Shown here piece by piece: positions 52,962-61,988 of a DNA stretch of 64,000 bases (position 1 is the stretch's first letter; each line of letters begins with the position of its first letter). This DNA comes from an uncultured Spirochaetaceae bacterium (GTDB lineage Bacteria; Spirochaetota; Spirochaetia; Treponematales; Treponemataceae), in NCBI GenBank assembly GCA_902802305.1, contig CADCLG010000023.1, positions 1-64,000 on the forward strand, written 5' to 3'. Under the pieces are notes generated by a model. That model was not told the origin of the DNA and ran no database searches. It worked only from the letters and a program-made list of their open reading frames with translations. The position numbers and the translations under genes were made by a program.

Positions 52962-54065
52962 ATGGCTGGAAAAATTAAAGTCGGCGTTTTAGGTGCAACA
53001 GGTATGGTTGGACAGCGTTACATTAAATTGCTGGAAGATCATCCATGGTTTGAAGTAACTTATGTAGCTGCTTCTCCTCGTTCTGCAGGGCAGTTGTACA
53101 AGGATGCAGTTAAAAACCGCTGGTTAATTGGTGAAAATATTCCATCTGGCGTTGCTGATTTAATGGTTGAAGATGCAAATCTGGCAGAAAAAGCACTTGG
53201 AAAATGTCAGTTTGTATTCAGTGCTCTTGAACTTCCTAAAAAAGAAGATATTAAAAATCTTGAAGCAGCTTATGCTGCAGAAGGAATCCCTGTAGTTTCA
53301 AATGCTTCTGCAAACCGCTGGACAGAGGATGTTCCAATGCTGGTTCCAGAAATTAACTTTAGTCATCTTGATGTTATTGAAGCGCAGAAAAAACATCATG
53401 GCTGGGACAAGGGCTTTATTGCTGTAAAACCTAACTGCTCCCTCCAGACTTACATGATGCCAATCTTTGCTTTACAGCAGGCTGGTTATCCGATTAAGAG
53501 AATGATTGTTACAACTTTGCAGGCTACTTCTGGTGCCGGTTATCCTGGAGTTCCTTCTTTTGATATGATTGATAATATCGTTCCTTTTATTGGTGGTGAA
53601 GAAGAAAAGACAGAAAAAGAATGTCTCAAAATCCTTGGAAAAGTTGTTGACGGTAAGATTGAAAATGCTCCTGGTCCAATTGTTTCTTCAACTTGTACCC
53701 GCGTTCCAGTAATTGACGGACATACAGCCTGTGTTTCTCTGGAGTTTGATTTACCTGATGACAAAAAACCAAGTCTCGAAGAAATTGAAAGAGTGTGGAC
53801 TTCCTTCTCTTCATTGCCACAGGAATTAAAATTGCCTAGCGCACCTGAACATCCAATTGTTGTTCGCCACGAAGAAAACCGACCACAACCACGCCGCGAC
53901 CGTGATACAGAAAAGGGAATGGCTTGTGTAATTGGAAGACTTCGTCCTTGTAATGTTTTTGACGTTAAGTTTGTTGCTTTAAGTCACAACACAAAACGAG
54001 GCGCCGCTCTTGGTGGTATTTTGAATGCAGAATTATTAAAGGCAAAAGGATTTTTTGATAATTAA
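52962..54065 (+). CDS. asd: Aspartate-semialdehyde dehydrogenase, archaeal/fungal type
   Basis: 367 residues. Reduces aspartyl phosphate to aspartate semialdehyde with NADPH, supplying DapA and threonine/methionine synthesis. N-terminal Rossmann motif VGVLGATGMVGQRYIKLL, catalytic Cys in VKPNCSLQTYMMP, and substrate-binding residues in SSTCTRVPVIDGHTACVSLE. This is the archaeal/fungal subclass (MVGQRY, PNCS), not the E. coli type. It closes the operon and is followed by a bidirectional-looking terminator. Confidence 0.95.
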   Translation: MAGKIKVGVLGATGMVGQRYIKLLEDHPWFEVTYVAASPRSAGQLYKDAVKNRWLIGENIPSGVADLMVEDANLAEKALGKCQFVFSALELPKKEDIKNLEAAYAAEGIPVVSNASANRWTEDVPMLVPEINFSHLDVIEAQKKHHGWDKGFIAVKPNCSLQTYMMPIFALQQAGYPIKRMIVTTLQATSGAGYPGVPSFDMIDNIVPFIGGEEEKTEKECLKILGKVVDGKIENAPGPIVSSTCTRVPVIDGHTACVSLEFDLPDDKKPSLEEIERVWTSFSSLPQELKLPSAPEHPIVVRHEENRPQPRRDRDTEKGMACVIGRLRPCNVFDVKFVALSHNTKRGAALGGILNAELLKAKGFFDN

Positions 54066-54074
54066 TCTGCCATA

Positions 54075-54123
54075 AAATCTGGTTTCTGCTTTGATTTCTG
54101 TTTAGAAGCCAGATTTTTTTTCA
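54075..54123. terminator. Terminator after asd, overlapping the convergent gene end
   Basis: AAATCTGGTTTCT (54075-54087) pairs with AGAAGCCAGATTT (54104-54116), followed by a T-run. It overlaps the end of the pseudouridine synthase gene, which ends at 54102. Confidence 0.8.
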
Positions 54124-55469
54124 AAAGTCATAAGCTTTCCGCTTGTCGGATGATAAAAAGACAGTTTGTAGGCGTGCAGCATCAATCGTTCTCCTTCCTG
54201 AGGCCTGCCATACAAACTGTCTCCTGTTATAGGAAGCCCAAATCCGTGGCTGTCGCTGCTTGCAAGTCTCAGCTGATGGGTTCTTCCTGTGTGGGGAATA
54301 AAAAGAACCCGCGTAACCTTTTTTCTTTTTTTTGTCAGCGGATTAGTGTAATATTCGCTTCCTTTATTTATCCATTCAGTTATTCCTATTTTTCCATTTT
54401 CTTCATCATAAATCTGGTGGGGACGGTTATCTATGTCCAGTCTAAAAGGTAGTTTCATAATTCCCTGGTCTTCTCCTTTATGAGGAGCCAGCTTTCCTTT
54501 TGCAAGTGCCAGAATACCGTCTAAGAGTGCTTCGTATTCTTTATGAACTTTTCCTTCTTCAAACTGCCTGCTGAGTTTTTTATGAGCTTCATCTGTAAAA
54601 GCGTAAACCATAAGGCCGGAAGTTTCCATATCAAGGCGGTGAACTGAAGGTTGTTCAATGCAAGCAGGGAAGAGGGCTTTGATTCTTGAGGAAAGGCAGT
54701 CCTGTTTATCCTTGCCTTTTCCTGGAACAGAAAGAAGTCCGGATGGCTTGTTTATTACAATAATATCCTTGTCTCTGTAAATAATTTCAAGGCCAAGAAT
54801 TGATGGCAGAATGTAAGCGCAGCGTTCGTCACAAGGGGGATAGGACTGGCCGTTTATTTTGTGAGCTGTGTTTTTGCCAAAATAAACTTCATCCATACTT
54901 ATAATTTGTAATTTATGTTCAAAGGCATAAGACAAAAGCTTTGGAGCGCAGCAATCCCCGGTTCCTGTTGGTGGCAGTTTTCCCTGATGTTCTTTTATAA
55001 TCTGATTAAGAGAAACTTTTTTCCCATCAAATCTGGTAAAGGAATACTGAGTAAAAACTTTAAGCAGGGATTCGTCTGTGAGTTTTTTCCGCTCGGAAAG
55101 TAACTGGCTTTTTTCCTGGCTTTGAGTTTTTTCAAGAGAATTGATTTTTTCTGTAAGTTCGTGAATCTGTCTGTCATTTTTTTGAAGTACAGCTGTGATG
55201 ACTTCATTGCTGACCAGAGGTGGAACAATTATAGTATTTTTATCACTTTGTCCGACTATTTGTCTGCTGATTCCGCTTACAGCTGCTAAAATAACTCGGG
55301 TATTTGCTTTGGCATCCCAGCAGACAGCGCTTCCAATCATCAGTCCTTGATCTATTCTTTCCTGACTTATGGAAGTTATCTGCTTTAATTCCAGCTTACC
55401 GCTTTGAATATCCGCTATGATTTTTTCGCAGTAATGATGTGCGAGCTCCTGATTAAAGGGCGGAAACAT
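54102..55469 (-). CDS. RluA-family pseudouridine synthase with long N-terminal extension
   Basis: 455 residues. The catalytic domain starts near residue 225 (LEIIYRDKDIIVINKPSGLLS) with the active-site motif VHRLDMETSGLMV and ends with IPHTGRTHQLRLA. It isomerises uridine in rRNA or tRNA. The first 220 residues contain a coiled-coil-like stretch (about 110-150) and Cys-rich pieces GTGDCCAPKLL and YPPCDERC. Large RluA-like proteins of this layout exist, but their target is not known to me. Confidence 0.9.
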   Translation of the reverse strand: MFPPFNQELAHHYCEKIIADIQSGKLELKQITSISQERIDQGLMIGSAVCWDAKANTRVILAAVSGISRQIVGQSDKNTIIVPPLVSNEVITAVLQKNDRQIHELTEKINSLEKTQSQEKSQLLSERKKLTDESLLKVFTQYSFTRFDGKKVSLNQIIKEHQGKLPPTGTGDCCAPKLLSYAFEHKLQIISMDEVYFGKNTAHKINGQSYPPCDERCAYILPSILGLEIIYRDKDIIVINKPSGLLSVPGKGKDKQDCLSSRIKALFPACIEQPSVHRLDMETSGLMVYAFTDEAHKKLSRQFEEGKVHKEYEALLDGILALAKGKLAPHKGEDQGIMKLPFRLDIDNRPHQIYDEENGKIGITEWINKGSEYYTNPLTKKRKKVTRVLFIPHTGRTHQLRLASSDSHGFGLPITGDSLYGRPQEGERLMLHAYKLSFYHPTSGKLMTFEKKSGF

Positions 55470-55495
55470 AGATTATCCTTGCCAAATTAGGAAAA

Positions 55496-56218
55496 TTAGT
55501 GCCAGTTGCGTTCTTCTACGCTGTCATCTTCTTTTACAACAAAGACAATCGGTTTGTTTTTTGAGAAAAGACCGTTTTCCACAACGCCAACGATAGAGTT
55601 TATTTTATCTTCCATTTCTGCAACATTAATTGGTTTGTCCCAGGTGCAGTCTAAAATCTGATTTCCGTTGTCGGTGATTACAGGCCCGCATTTTCTTACT
55701 CCTTCCCGCAATACACATTTTGCGCCAAGAGCATTGAGAGCATTTGTTACCGGTATTCTTGCAGACGGAATAATTTCTACAGGGACAGGAAACTTAGTAC
55801 CGATTGTATCAACAGCTTTTGTTGAGTCTGCAACTACGACAAAAACTTTTGAATTGTATTCAACAATCTTTTCGCGGACATGTGCTGCTCCACCACCTTT
55901 TATGCAGAAACAGTCAGGAGTAACCTCATCGGCTCCGTCGATTGCAAGATCAAGCTGTCCGCCTATGATTTTATCATTCATTGAATATACAGGAATTCCA
56001 AGGTCCTGACAGGCATTTTCTGTCTGAAAGCTTGTTGCAACGGCCTTTATGTCTTTTAATTTTCCATTTGCTATATATTCTGCAAGTCTTTTTACGGCAG
56101 GCATGGCAGTTGAACCTGTTCCCAGCCCAATTTTCATTCCGCTAAAAATTTTTCCTTTTTCTACTAATGTATCTATTGCTGTGTTTGCAACTAAAGTTTT
56201 TTGCTCTGATTGTGTCAT
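55496..56218 (-). CDS. rpiA: Ribose-5-phosphate isomerase A
   Basis: 240 residues from the ATG at 56218, which has AGGAGG upstream; an ATG nine codons earlier precedes that site and is unlikely. Motifs: GLGTGSTAMPAVKRLAEYI (phosphate binding), LAIDGADEVTPDCFCIKGGGAAHVREKIV with the catalytic Glu and Lys region. It interconverts ribose- and ribulose-5-phosphate in the pentose phosphate pathway. It follows the aroDE gene on the same strand, with a 57-bp gap. Confidence 0.97.
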   Translation of the reverse strand: MTQSEQKTLVANTAIDTLVEKGKIFSGMKIGLGTGSTAMPAVKRLAEYIANGKLKDIKAVATSFQTENACQDLGIPVYSMNDKIIGGQLDLAIDGADEVTPDCFCIKGGGAAHVREKIVEYNSKVFVVVADSTKAVDTIGTKFPVPVEIIPSARIPVTNALNALGAKCVLREGVRKCGPVITDNGNQILDCTWDKPINVAEMEDKINSIVGVVENGLFSKNKPIVFVVKEDDSVEERNWH

Positions 56219-56275
56219 TTCTTTTCCTCCTTTTTGAGCTGACATTTTTTATATTTTATTAGTTTTTCAAATTTA

Positions 56276-57799
56276 TCAGAATTTCTGGTCTATTTCAGTG
56301 TTGTCCTCAAAATCTGTTCCTGTAAATAGACGGAACTGGGCATAAGCCTGATATTCAAGCATGTGATAGCCGTTACAAACCCTGCAGCCCGCTAAAGAAG
56401 CCCTTTTCATAAGGGGAGTAGTAGATGGCTTACAAATAATATCAAATACCATTTCATTTCCGCGGAAATTATAAAAATAAATAGGGTCGTTGTATTCTCT
56501 CTGAGCTTCTCCGCCTTCCATTCCTACAGAAGTTGTCTGTATAATTAAAGTTGAATATTCATCTAAAATTGGTGCGCAAGCTGGTTCCAGCGTACAATAT
56601 TTGAAGCCGTATTTTTCTGCAATGTGTTTTGCATGATTTGGTGTGCGGTTAAAAATGCAGACTCTTGCTCCCAGCTGCTTTAATACATAGGCAATTGCTT
56701 TTGTAGCTTCACCTGCGCCTATTAAAGCAACCTTTTTATATCTGATTCGATAACCACCTAAAAATTCAAGAAGAGAACGTTTAAAACCATAAGTGTCTGT
56801 ATTATAGGCAACCCAATTATCATCTTTTCTCACCAGAGAATTGCAGGAACCTATCTGCATTACAACAGGAGATTGGTCTGTAACATAGTATAGAACATTC
56901 TGCTTGTGAGGTTTTGTAATCGAAAGACCTTGTAAACCAACTTTCTGGGCAAATTCAAGTCCTTCAGAAATCATCTGAGTTCTTACCGGAATATAAACTG
57001 CATTCAATTTCTGTTTTTTATATCCCAAATTGTGAATTTCAATACTTAAAGGATTTTCTGCAGGCCAACCCATTATTCCATAAAGCTTTGTTTCTTCATT
57101 TATTGATTTTATTCTGTACAGATTTGAAAGGGTAACCGGACTTATCTGACCTGTTTTTTTTGCAATTTCTCCGTTTTCTTCCGGCAGACTGTAGGTTAAA
57201 AATGAATTCGTAAGAGAGGCAAGAACTCTGGAAGGAAAGCCCAGCGGTCCGTTTGCACACAAAATGTGATCATAATGTTTTATTTCGCGACTTTCTTCAA
57301 AAAGATTAGTTACATCGGTAATTTTTTTAGGGTCAAAAACAATTTTTGGGATTTCATAGCCGGTCTTTCGCATGGAGTCGCATTTTTCCCTAATATTAAG
57401 AATAGGTTCATGCAGGGCATAATAACTGCGTATGATTTTTACATCAAAGGCAAGGGCAGCATCCTGAATGCTTGGAATATGATAATCGTCTTCAAAATCT
57501 ACATAAGCAAAGTTTTTGGCTCTGTCCTGATTTGCAAAGGCTAAAGCACGGGCAAAAAGGTTTGTTCTGGAAAATTCACCGCTGGTAAAAAGCCCCCCGT
57601 CTATGTCACGTCTGATTGTTAGAATACAGGGCTGGTGAATTAAAGATGGAAACCTGCGGACATAAAGCTGCTCATCTTCATTCAAATAATCTACTCTGAG
57701 TTCCACTAAATCAATGTATTTTTCGTATTTTTTAACAAGCTCTATGTTTTCTTCCAGTGTAGTGCCTGTTAAAGTCATACAAATCAGGGGCTGACTCAT
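56276..57799 (-). CDS. aroDE: Bifunctional 3-dehydroquinate dehydratase / shikimate dehydrogenase
   Basis: 507 residues from ATG 57799 (AAGGTG upstream). Residues 1-235: type I dehydroquinase (VELRVDYL, LTIRRDIDGG, catalytic-type Lys in IPKIVFDPKK). Residues about 240-505: shikimate dehydrogenase (GWPAENPLSIEIHN, SITKPHKQNVL with the catalytic Lys, YNTDTYGFKRSL, NADP loop GAGEATKAIAYVL). The fusion performs steps 3 and 4 of the shikimate pathway. The dehydroquinase half has IIRSYYALHEP where the family has SxHDF, so the catalytic His appears to be Tyr by my alignment. Confidence 0.9.
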   Translation of the reverse strand: MSQPLICMTLTGTTLEENIELVKKYEKYIDLVELRVDYLNEDEQLYVRRFPSLIHQPCILTIRRDIDGGLFTSGEFSRTNLFARALAFANQDRAKNFAYVDFEDDYHIPSIQDAALAFDVKIIRSYYALHEPILNIREKCDSMRKTGYEIPKIVFDPKKITDVTNLFEESREIKHYDHILCANGPLGFPSRVLASLTNSFLTYSLPEENGEIAKKTGQISPVTLSNLYRIKSINEETKLYGIMGWPAENPLSIEIHNLGYKKQKLNAVYIPVRTQMISEGLEFAQKVGLQGLSITKPHKQNVLYYVTDQSPVVMQIGSCNSLVRKDDNWVAYNTDTYGFKRSLLEFLGGYRIRYKKVALIGAGEATKAIAYVLKQLGARVCIFNRTPNHAKHIAEKYGFKYCTLEPACAPILDEYSTLIIQTTSVGMEGGEAQREYNDPIYFYNFRGNEMVFDIICKPSTTPLMKRASLAGCRVCNGYHMLEYQAYAQFRLFTGTDFEDNTEIDQKF

Positions 57800-57808
57800 A
57801 AACACCTT

Positions 57809-58990
57809 TTATTCAACGAGCGTTCTTGCAAATACCTTGTCTACAACATAAAGAACAAGTGTTGTTCCTCTTGTTACAGAATATGGTAGTGTAAAGTTTC
57901 CACCCGGATGATTTAAGTTTAAGATTGTGTATGGATTTCCTTCTGCAGGAATTGCTTCAAGTTTCATAGCAACAGGATAAGGATATTCCGGTAGTTTTGC
58001 CTGGAAAATGCCTGATACAGTTTCGTCAGAGCTTGATTTTGGCATTGCCATTTCCACAGTAACCCTTGAATAATTTGGAATATATTCATCTTCAATCTGC
58101 TGCTGGTTTACAACAGTTCCCGCTTTTTCTTCACTGCCTGCTTCATGGGCTGTTATGTCAAATACAATTTTGCTGCGGGCAATTGTCTGTAATAAATCAT
58201 TTATACTTTGTCCGATAACATAAGGTCTTCGAGTTCTTTCATAATTAGGACCTCGGCTTACAACAAGATTTACTTTTATCGGCTGCGAAATCTTAGTTCC
58301 TGCCGGTGGATCCTGCTCAAGAATAGTTCCTGCCTCTGATTGATCCGGCTTATACTGAGGTTCTGCGAGTGTAATTAAAGGCTTTGTTTGTCCTGCAAAC
58401 AAGGTCTGTAAGGTCATTCGGACTTCATCAAGGTTTTTGCCTTCATATTCTCCAATTTCATCTACAAGCATACCACGGCTGATTACAAGCGAAACTCTGC
58501 TATAACCTTTTACAATTGAACCTGCTTTTGGTGATTGTTCAAGAACCCTTCCTTCATCACCAATTGTATTTGAATATCTCAAATTGATTTTAGGGTAAAG
58601 CTCTTTTATCTGCATTTCAAGAAGGGCTTCATCCCATTTTTTACCTTCAACATTTGGAACAAGGACTTTTTCTGTTCCTCTTGCATTCAAAAAGAAAATA
58701 CCCATGCAGAGCATCCCCATGATTATTATGCTTGAAATAAAAGTTATTATCAGAGCAGGTATACAGTCCTGAACTTTTGCAAAGCTTTCAGAAAGGGTAG
58801 GTCTTGGTTTTCTTTCCTTCTTCTTTTCAACTGGTATATTTTCTTCAGCCTTTATATCTTCTTCAACCTTTGTATTTTCTTCAACAGGCATATCTTCTTC
58901 AAGAATCTCTTCTTTAGCGATTTCTTTGTTTTCTTCTACGGCAATTTCTTTGTTTTCTGCTTCATCATTTTTACTGGTCTTTCTAGCCAT
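57809..58990 (-). CDS. PASTA-domain membrane protein
   Basis: 393 residues. An acidic, repetitive cytoplasmic tail (residues 1-65, repeated EENKEIA/VEEN units), a membrane segment (about 77-100, LIITFISSIIIMGMLCMGIFF) and three extracytoplasmic PASTA domains (VPNVEGKKWDEAL, GEYEGKNLDEVRM, RPYVIGQSINDLL), each ending in an SRG/VNLVVSRGP strand. PASTA domains bind peptidoglycan or beta-lactams, usually at the end of Ser/Thr kinases or PBPs. Here neither is attached, so it may be a partner or an adaptor in the cell-wall layer. It lies between fmt and aroDE. Confidence 0.88.
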   Translation of the reverse strand: MARKTSKNDEAENKEIAVEENKEIAKEEILEEDMPVEENTKVEEDIKAEENIPVEKKKERKPRPTLSESFAKVQDCIPALIITFISSIIIMGMLCMGIFFLNARGTEKVLVPNVEGKKWDEALLEMQIKELYPKINLRYSNTIGDEGRVLEQSPKAGSIVKGYSRVSLVISRGMLVDEIGEYEGKNLDEVRMTLQTLFAGQTKPLITLAEPQYKPDQSEAGTILEQDPPAGTKISQPIKVNLVVSRGPNYERTRRPYVIGQSINDLLQTIARSKIVFDITAHEAGSEEKAGTVVNQQQIEDEYIPNYSRVTVEMAMPKSSSDETVSGIFQAKLPEYPYPVAMKLEAIPAEGNPYTILNLNHPGGNFTLPYSVTRGTTLVLYVVDKVFARTLVE

Positions 58991-59035
58991 TTTCTTCCTC
59001 TGCTTTTGTGCTTTGTACTTTCTTCTATTGTAAAA

Positions 59036-59995
59036 CTATTGCAGAATAGTGCCAACAAAATTTCTCGCACCATTCATAAAATCTTTATATTCCATAGGAT
59101 TTTTTCCCTGCCTCTGTAATTTTTTTACGCAGAGTAAATCCTTTCCCGTTTTTATAATAATACCTTGATTTTTTATATAATCAAGAACCTGACCATTTTC
59201 TTTATCCTGATAATTCTGCGTATCTGGAATTACTTCTGCTTTTAATAATTTTAATGGTTCATTGTTAAAGCTTGTCCAGCATCCCGGCTCTGGAAAATAA
59301 GCTCTGATTTTTGCTTCTATACTTGCGGCTGATTCAGACCAGTTGATTTTAGCATCGTTTTTACTAATCAAGCCGGTATAAGAGGCCTGGCCTTCCTGCT
59401 TTTTTCCTTGAGGCAGAATATTTTTTTCTGATGTTGTTTTTAAAATATTGCAAATAAGTTCTGCACCTATAACTGCACTTTCATGCAAAAGTGATTCGCT
59501 TGTTTCGCTTTTATTTAAATCAATAATTGTCTGGGCAAGAATGTCGCCTTCATCCATTTTGGGACTTAAAGTTTGAATTGTTACGGCAGTCTGATTGTCT
59601 TGATTTAAAATTGCAGCAGGAACTGGTGAGCAACCGCGGTATTTTGGGAGTAAAGAGGGATGAAGATTGATGCCACCGAGCTTAAAAAGAGCCATAAACT
59701 TAGGGCCAAAAATATGACCATAAGCAAAACAAACCAGAAGATCTGCCTTGACTTGTGAAACCTCTTCCCTTGCAGCGGCATCCAGATGTTCCGGAGTAAA
59801 AACAGGAAGATTTTTTTCCTGAGCAAAGGCTGCGACGGGAGTAGGAATTAAGTCTTTGTGTCTTCCTTTTGCAGACGGCGGATTTGAAAGCACTCCGACA
59901 ATTTCAAAGCCATACTTATTCTGATTTTCAAAGAGAAGTTTAAGCGTTTCGCAGGCTGGTTCTGGACTTCCTGCATACAATATTCTTAATCCCAT
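59036..59995 (-). CDS. fmt: Methionyl-tRNA formyltransferase
   Basis: 319 residues. Formylates Met-tRNA(fMet) for initiation. Motifs: RILYAGSPEPACETLKLLFE at the start, catalytic Asn/His region GGINLHPSLLPKYRGCSPVPAAI, TVQTLSPKMDEGDIL (with VTIQTLSPKMDEGDI in this protein) and the C-terminal OB-like domain beginning near residue 210 (AKINWSESAASIEAKIRAYF). It follows def by 14 bp, the usual def-fmt pair. Confidence 0.96.
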   Translation of the reverse strand: MGLRILYAGSPEPACETLKLLFENQNKYGFEIVGVLSNPPSAKGRHKDLIPTPVAAFAQEKNLPVFTPEHLDAAAREEVSQVKADLLVCFAYGHIFGPKFMALFKLGGINLHPSLLPKYRGCSPVPAAILNQDNQTAVTIQTLSPKMDEGDILAQTIIDLNKSETSESLLHESAVIGAELICNILKTTSEKNILPQGKKQEGQASYTGLISKNDAKINWSESAASIEAKIRAYFPEPGCWTSFNNEPLKLLKAEVIPDTQNYQDKENGQVLDYIKNQGIIIKTGKDLLCVKKLQRQGKNPMEYKDFMNGARNFVGTILQ

Positions 59996-60009
59996 CAGCA
60001 GACATCACC

Positions 60010-60582
60010 TTATGCTTTTTTATTCTGTTTTGCCGCAAGTTTTGCAGCGATTTTTTTTGCTTTTGCTTCTTTTGCAGCCTGTTTTTCTGCAGCTCGCTCT
60101 GCACGTTTTTTGAATTGTGCAACAGTTTTTTCAGCGAAGGCTTTATCTCCGCGGTCAATAAAAAGAATGCCGTTTAAATGGTCGTTTTCATGCTGAATGA
60201 TTCTGGCAAGAAGACCATCTGCTTCAAGCGTAAAGGGGCGTCCTTTTTCGTTGATTGCCTGAACTGTAACTGCAGCCGGGCGGGTGATGGTTTCGTAAAC
60301 CTGTGGAATACTCAAACATCCTTCATCATAATCAGAAAGCTCTTCTGAAGTTTTGATTATCTGAGGATTAATGAATACCCGGCGCACATCATCATCTGCC
60401 ATTGCAACAAAAATGCGCAAATCTTTTCCAACCTGTGGGCCGGCAAGTCCAACACCATTCAATTCTATCATTGTGTCAAACATATCATCAATTAACTTTC
60501 TGATTTCGTCGTTTACTTCTGTAACAGGAGCAACTGTTTTTCTCAAAAAGTCATCGCCTAATTTTACAACGTCTAAAACCAT
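60010..60582 (-). CDS. def: Peptide deformylase
   Basis: 190 residues. Removes the formyl group of new proteins. Three motifs: GVGLAGPQVG, EGCLSIPQVYE with the metal-ligand Cys, and IIQHENDHLNGILFID. HEFDH is replaced by HENDH: both metal-binding His and the catalytic Glu are kept. The last 30 residues are Lys/Ala-rich (AKKIAAKLAAKQNKKA), a tail absent from typical deformylases. First gene of the def-fmt-PASTA-aroDE-rpiA group. Confidence 0.96.
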   Translation of the reverse strand: MVLDVVKLGDDFLRKTVAPVTEVNDEIRKLIDDMFDTMIELNGVGLAGPQVGKDLRIFVAMADDDVRRVFINPQIIKTSEELSDYDEGCLSIPQVYETITRPAAVTVQAINEKGRPFTLEADGLLARIIQHENDHLNGILFIDRGDKAFAEKTVAQFKKRAERAAEKQAAKEAKAKKIAAKLAAKQNKKA

Positions 60583-60609
60583 AATATTTTCCTGTGTAAA
60601 TCCTAGCTT

Positions 60610-61977
60610 TTATTTTTCAATTCTGATTCTTGCAGCGCGTGCATGTCCGGCTAAGCCTTCTGAATCTCCAAGATAACCTGCAGCAACAGCACTCTTAATC
60701 ATACCTGTTTTTCCTTCTTCAACTCTGAGGGTAGTAAGGGTTTTTAAGAACATTCTTACACTGAGTCCGCCTGTAAACCTTGCAGAACCAGAGGTTGGCA
60801 GGGTGTGATTTAATCCGGCTGCGTAATCACCAAAAACCTCTGCTGAGTGGTGACCAATAAAGAGGGAACCATAATTGTGAACTTCGTTTACAATGGCTTT
60901 TCTTTTTTTACTTTCATCCATTGCAATTTCAAGATGTTCAGGTGCCTTTTTGTTGGCAATTTCTACTGCTTCTTTCAAGTCATCTACCAGAATAATTTTA
61001 CCGTAGTTATCTATACTCTGACGGGCAATAGCCTTTGTTGTCATAGTTTCAAGCTGCTTTTCAATCATTTCACTGACACTCTGAGCAAAAGCTGCATCAT
61101 CTGTTACAAGAATTGGCTGAGCTACTACATCGTGTTCTGCCTGTGCAAGAAGATCTGCGGCTACCCAGGCTGGATTTGCTGAATTATCTGCAATTATGAG
61201 AACTTCTGTAGGCCCTGCAATCATATCAATTCCGACATTTCCGTAAACTTCTTTTTTAGCAGCTGCAACAAACTTGTTTCCTGGTCCGACAATTACATCC
61301 ACCTTTGGAATTGATTCTGTACCGTAAGCCATTGCACCAATTGCCTGAGAGCCGCCTACAGCATAAAGATGATTTACACCGCAGATATAAGCCGCTGCCA
61401 TGATACCTTCATCTGCGTATGCTTTTCCTCCGGTATAGGCTTTTCCACTTATTCCTGCCCCTGATTTTTCTGCATCATCTTTATCGTCCGGGTGAACTCT
61501 TGGCGGGGTACAGATAATTACTTCTTTTACACCTGCTGCAACGGCTGGTGTAACTGTCATTATTACAGTAGAAACCAGCGGAAATCTTCCTGCCGGAACA
61601 TAACAGCCGGCTACATCAACTGGAACTGTTTTCTGACCTGTAAAAAGACCCGGTTCGAGTTCTGTTTCAAAATCATTGAAGGATTTTTTCTGCTGTTTTG
61701 CAAACCTGAAGGCTAAATCATGTGAATAAACAATTGCATCGTAAACTTCACGATTTTCCAACTGGAGTTTTTCTGCGGCTTTTTTCAAATCTTCCTGAGA
61801 AACTTCAAAGTTTGCAGGAACTGAAACATCGTATTTATTTCCATAAAGTCTGAGAGCTGCATCTCCACGGTTTCTTACCTCGGTAAGAATTGAAGATACA
61901 ACTTCGTTTGAATCACCAAAAGCCCGTCCTTTAAAAAAGTCAGCTTCTACTTCTGAATATTTCTGTATTTTAATCAT
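60610..61977 (-). CDS. hisD: Histidinol dehydrogenase
   Basis: 455 residues. Oxidises histidinol to histidine in two NAD-dependent steps. Signature regions: VDVAGCYVPAGRFPLVSTVIMTV, GVNHLYAVGGSQAIGAMAYGTESIPKVD, VGPGNKFVAAAKKEVYG, IAGPTEVLIIAD, and AEHDVVAQPILVT with the catalytic Glu and His, plus GLNHTLPTSGSARFTGGLSV near the end. It has about 20 more residues than usual, in a short linker near residue 170 (DDAEKSGAGISGKAY...). It lies 11 bp downstream of hisAIE. Confidence 0.95.
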   Translation of the reverse strand: MIKIQKYSEVEADFFKGRAFGDSNEVVSSILTEVRNRGDAALRLYGNKYDVSVPANFEVSQEDLKKAAEKLQLENREVYDAIVYSHDLAFRFAKQQKKSFNDFETELEPGLFTGQKTVPVDVAGCYVPAGRFPLVSTVIMTVTPAVAAGVKEVIICTPPRVHPDDKDDAEKSGAGISGKAYTGGKAYADEGIMAAAYICGVNHLYAVGGSQAIGAMAYGTESIPKVDVIVGPGNKFVAAAKKEVYGNVGIDMIAGPTEVLIIADNSANPAWVAADLLAQAEHDVVAQPILVTDDAAFAQSVSEMIEKQLETMTTKAIARQSIDNYGKIILVDDLKEAVEIANKKAPEHLEIAMDESKKRKAIVNEVHNYGSLFIGHHSAEVFGDYAAGLNHTLPTSGSARFTGGLSVRMFLKTLTTLRVEEGKTGMIKSAVAAGYLGDSEGLAGHARAARIRIEK

Positions 61978-61988
61978 AATTTATCTCG

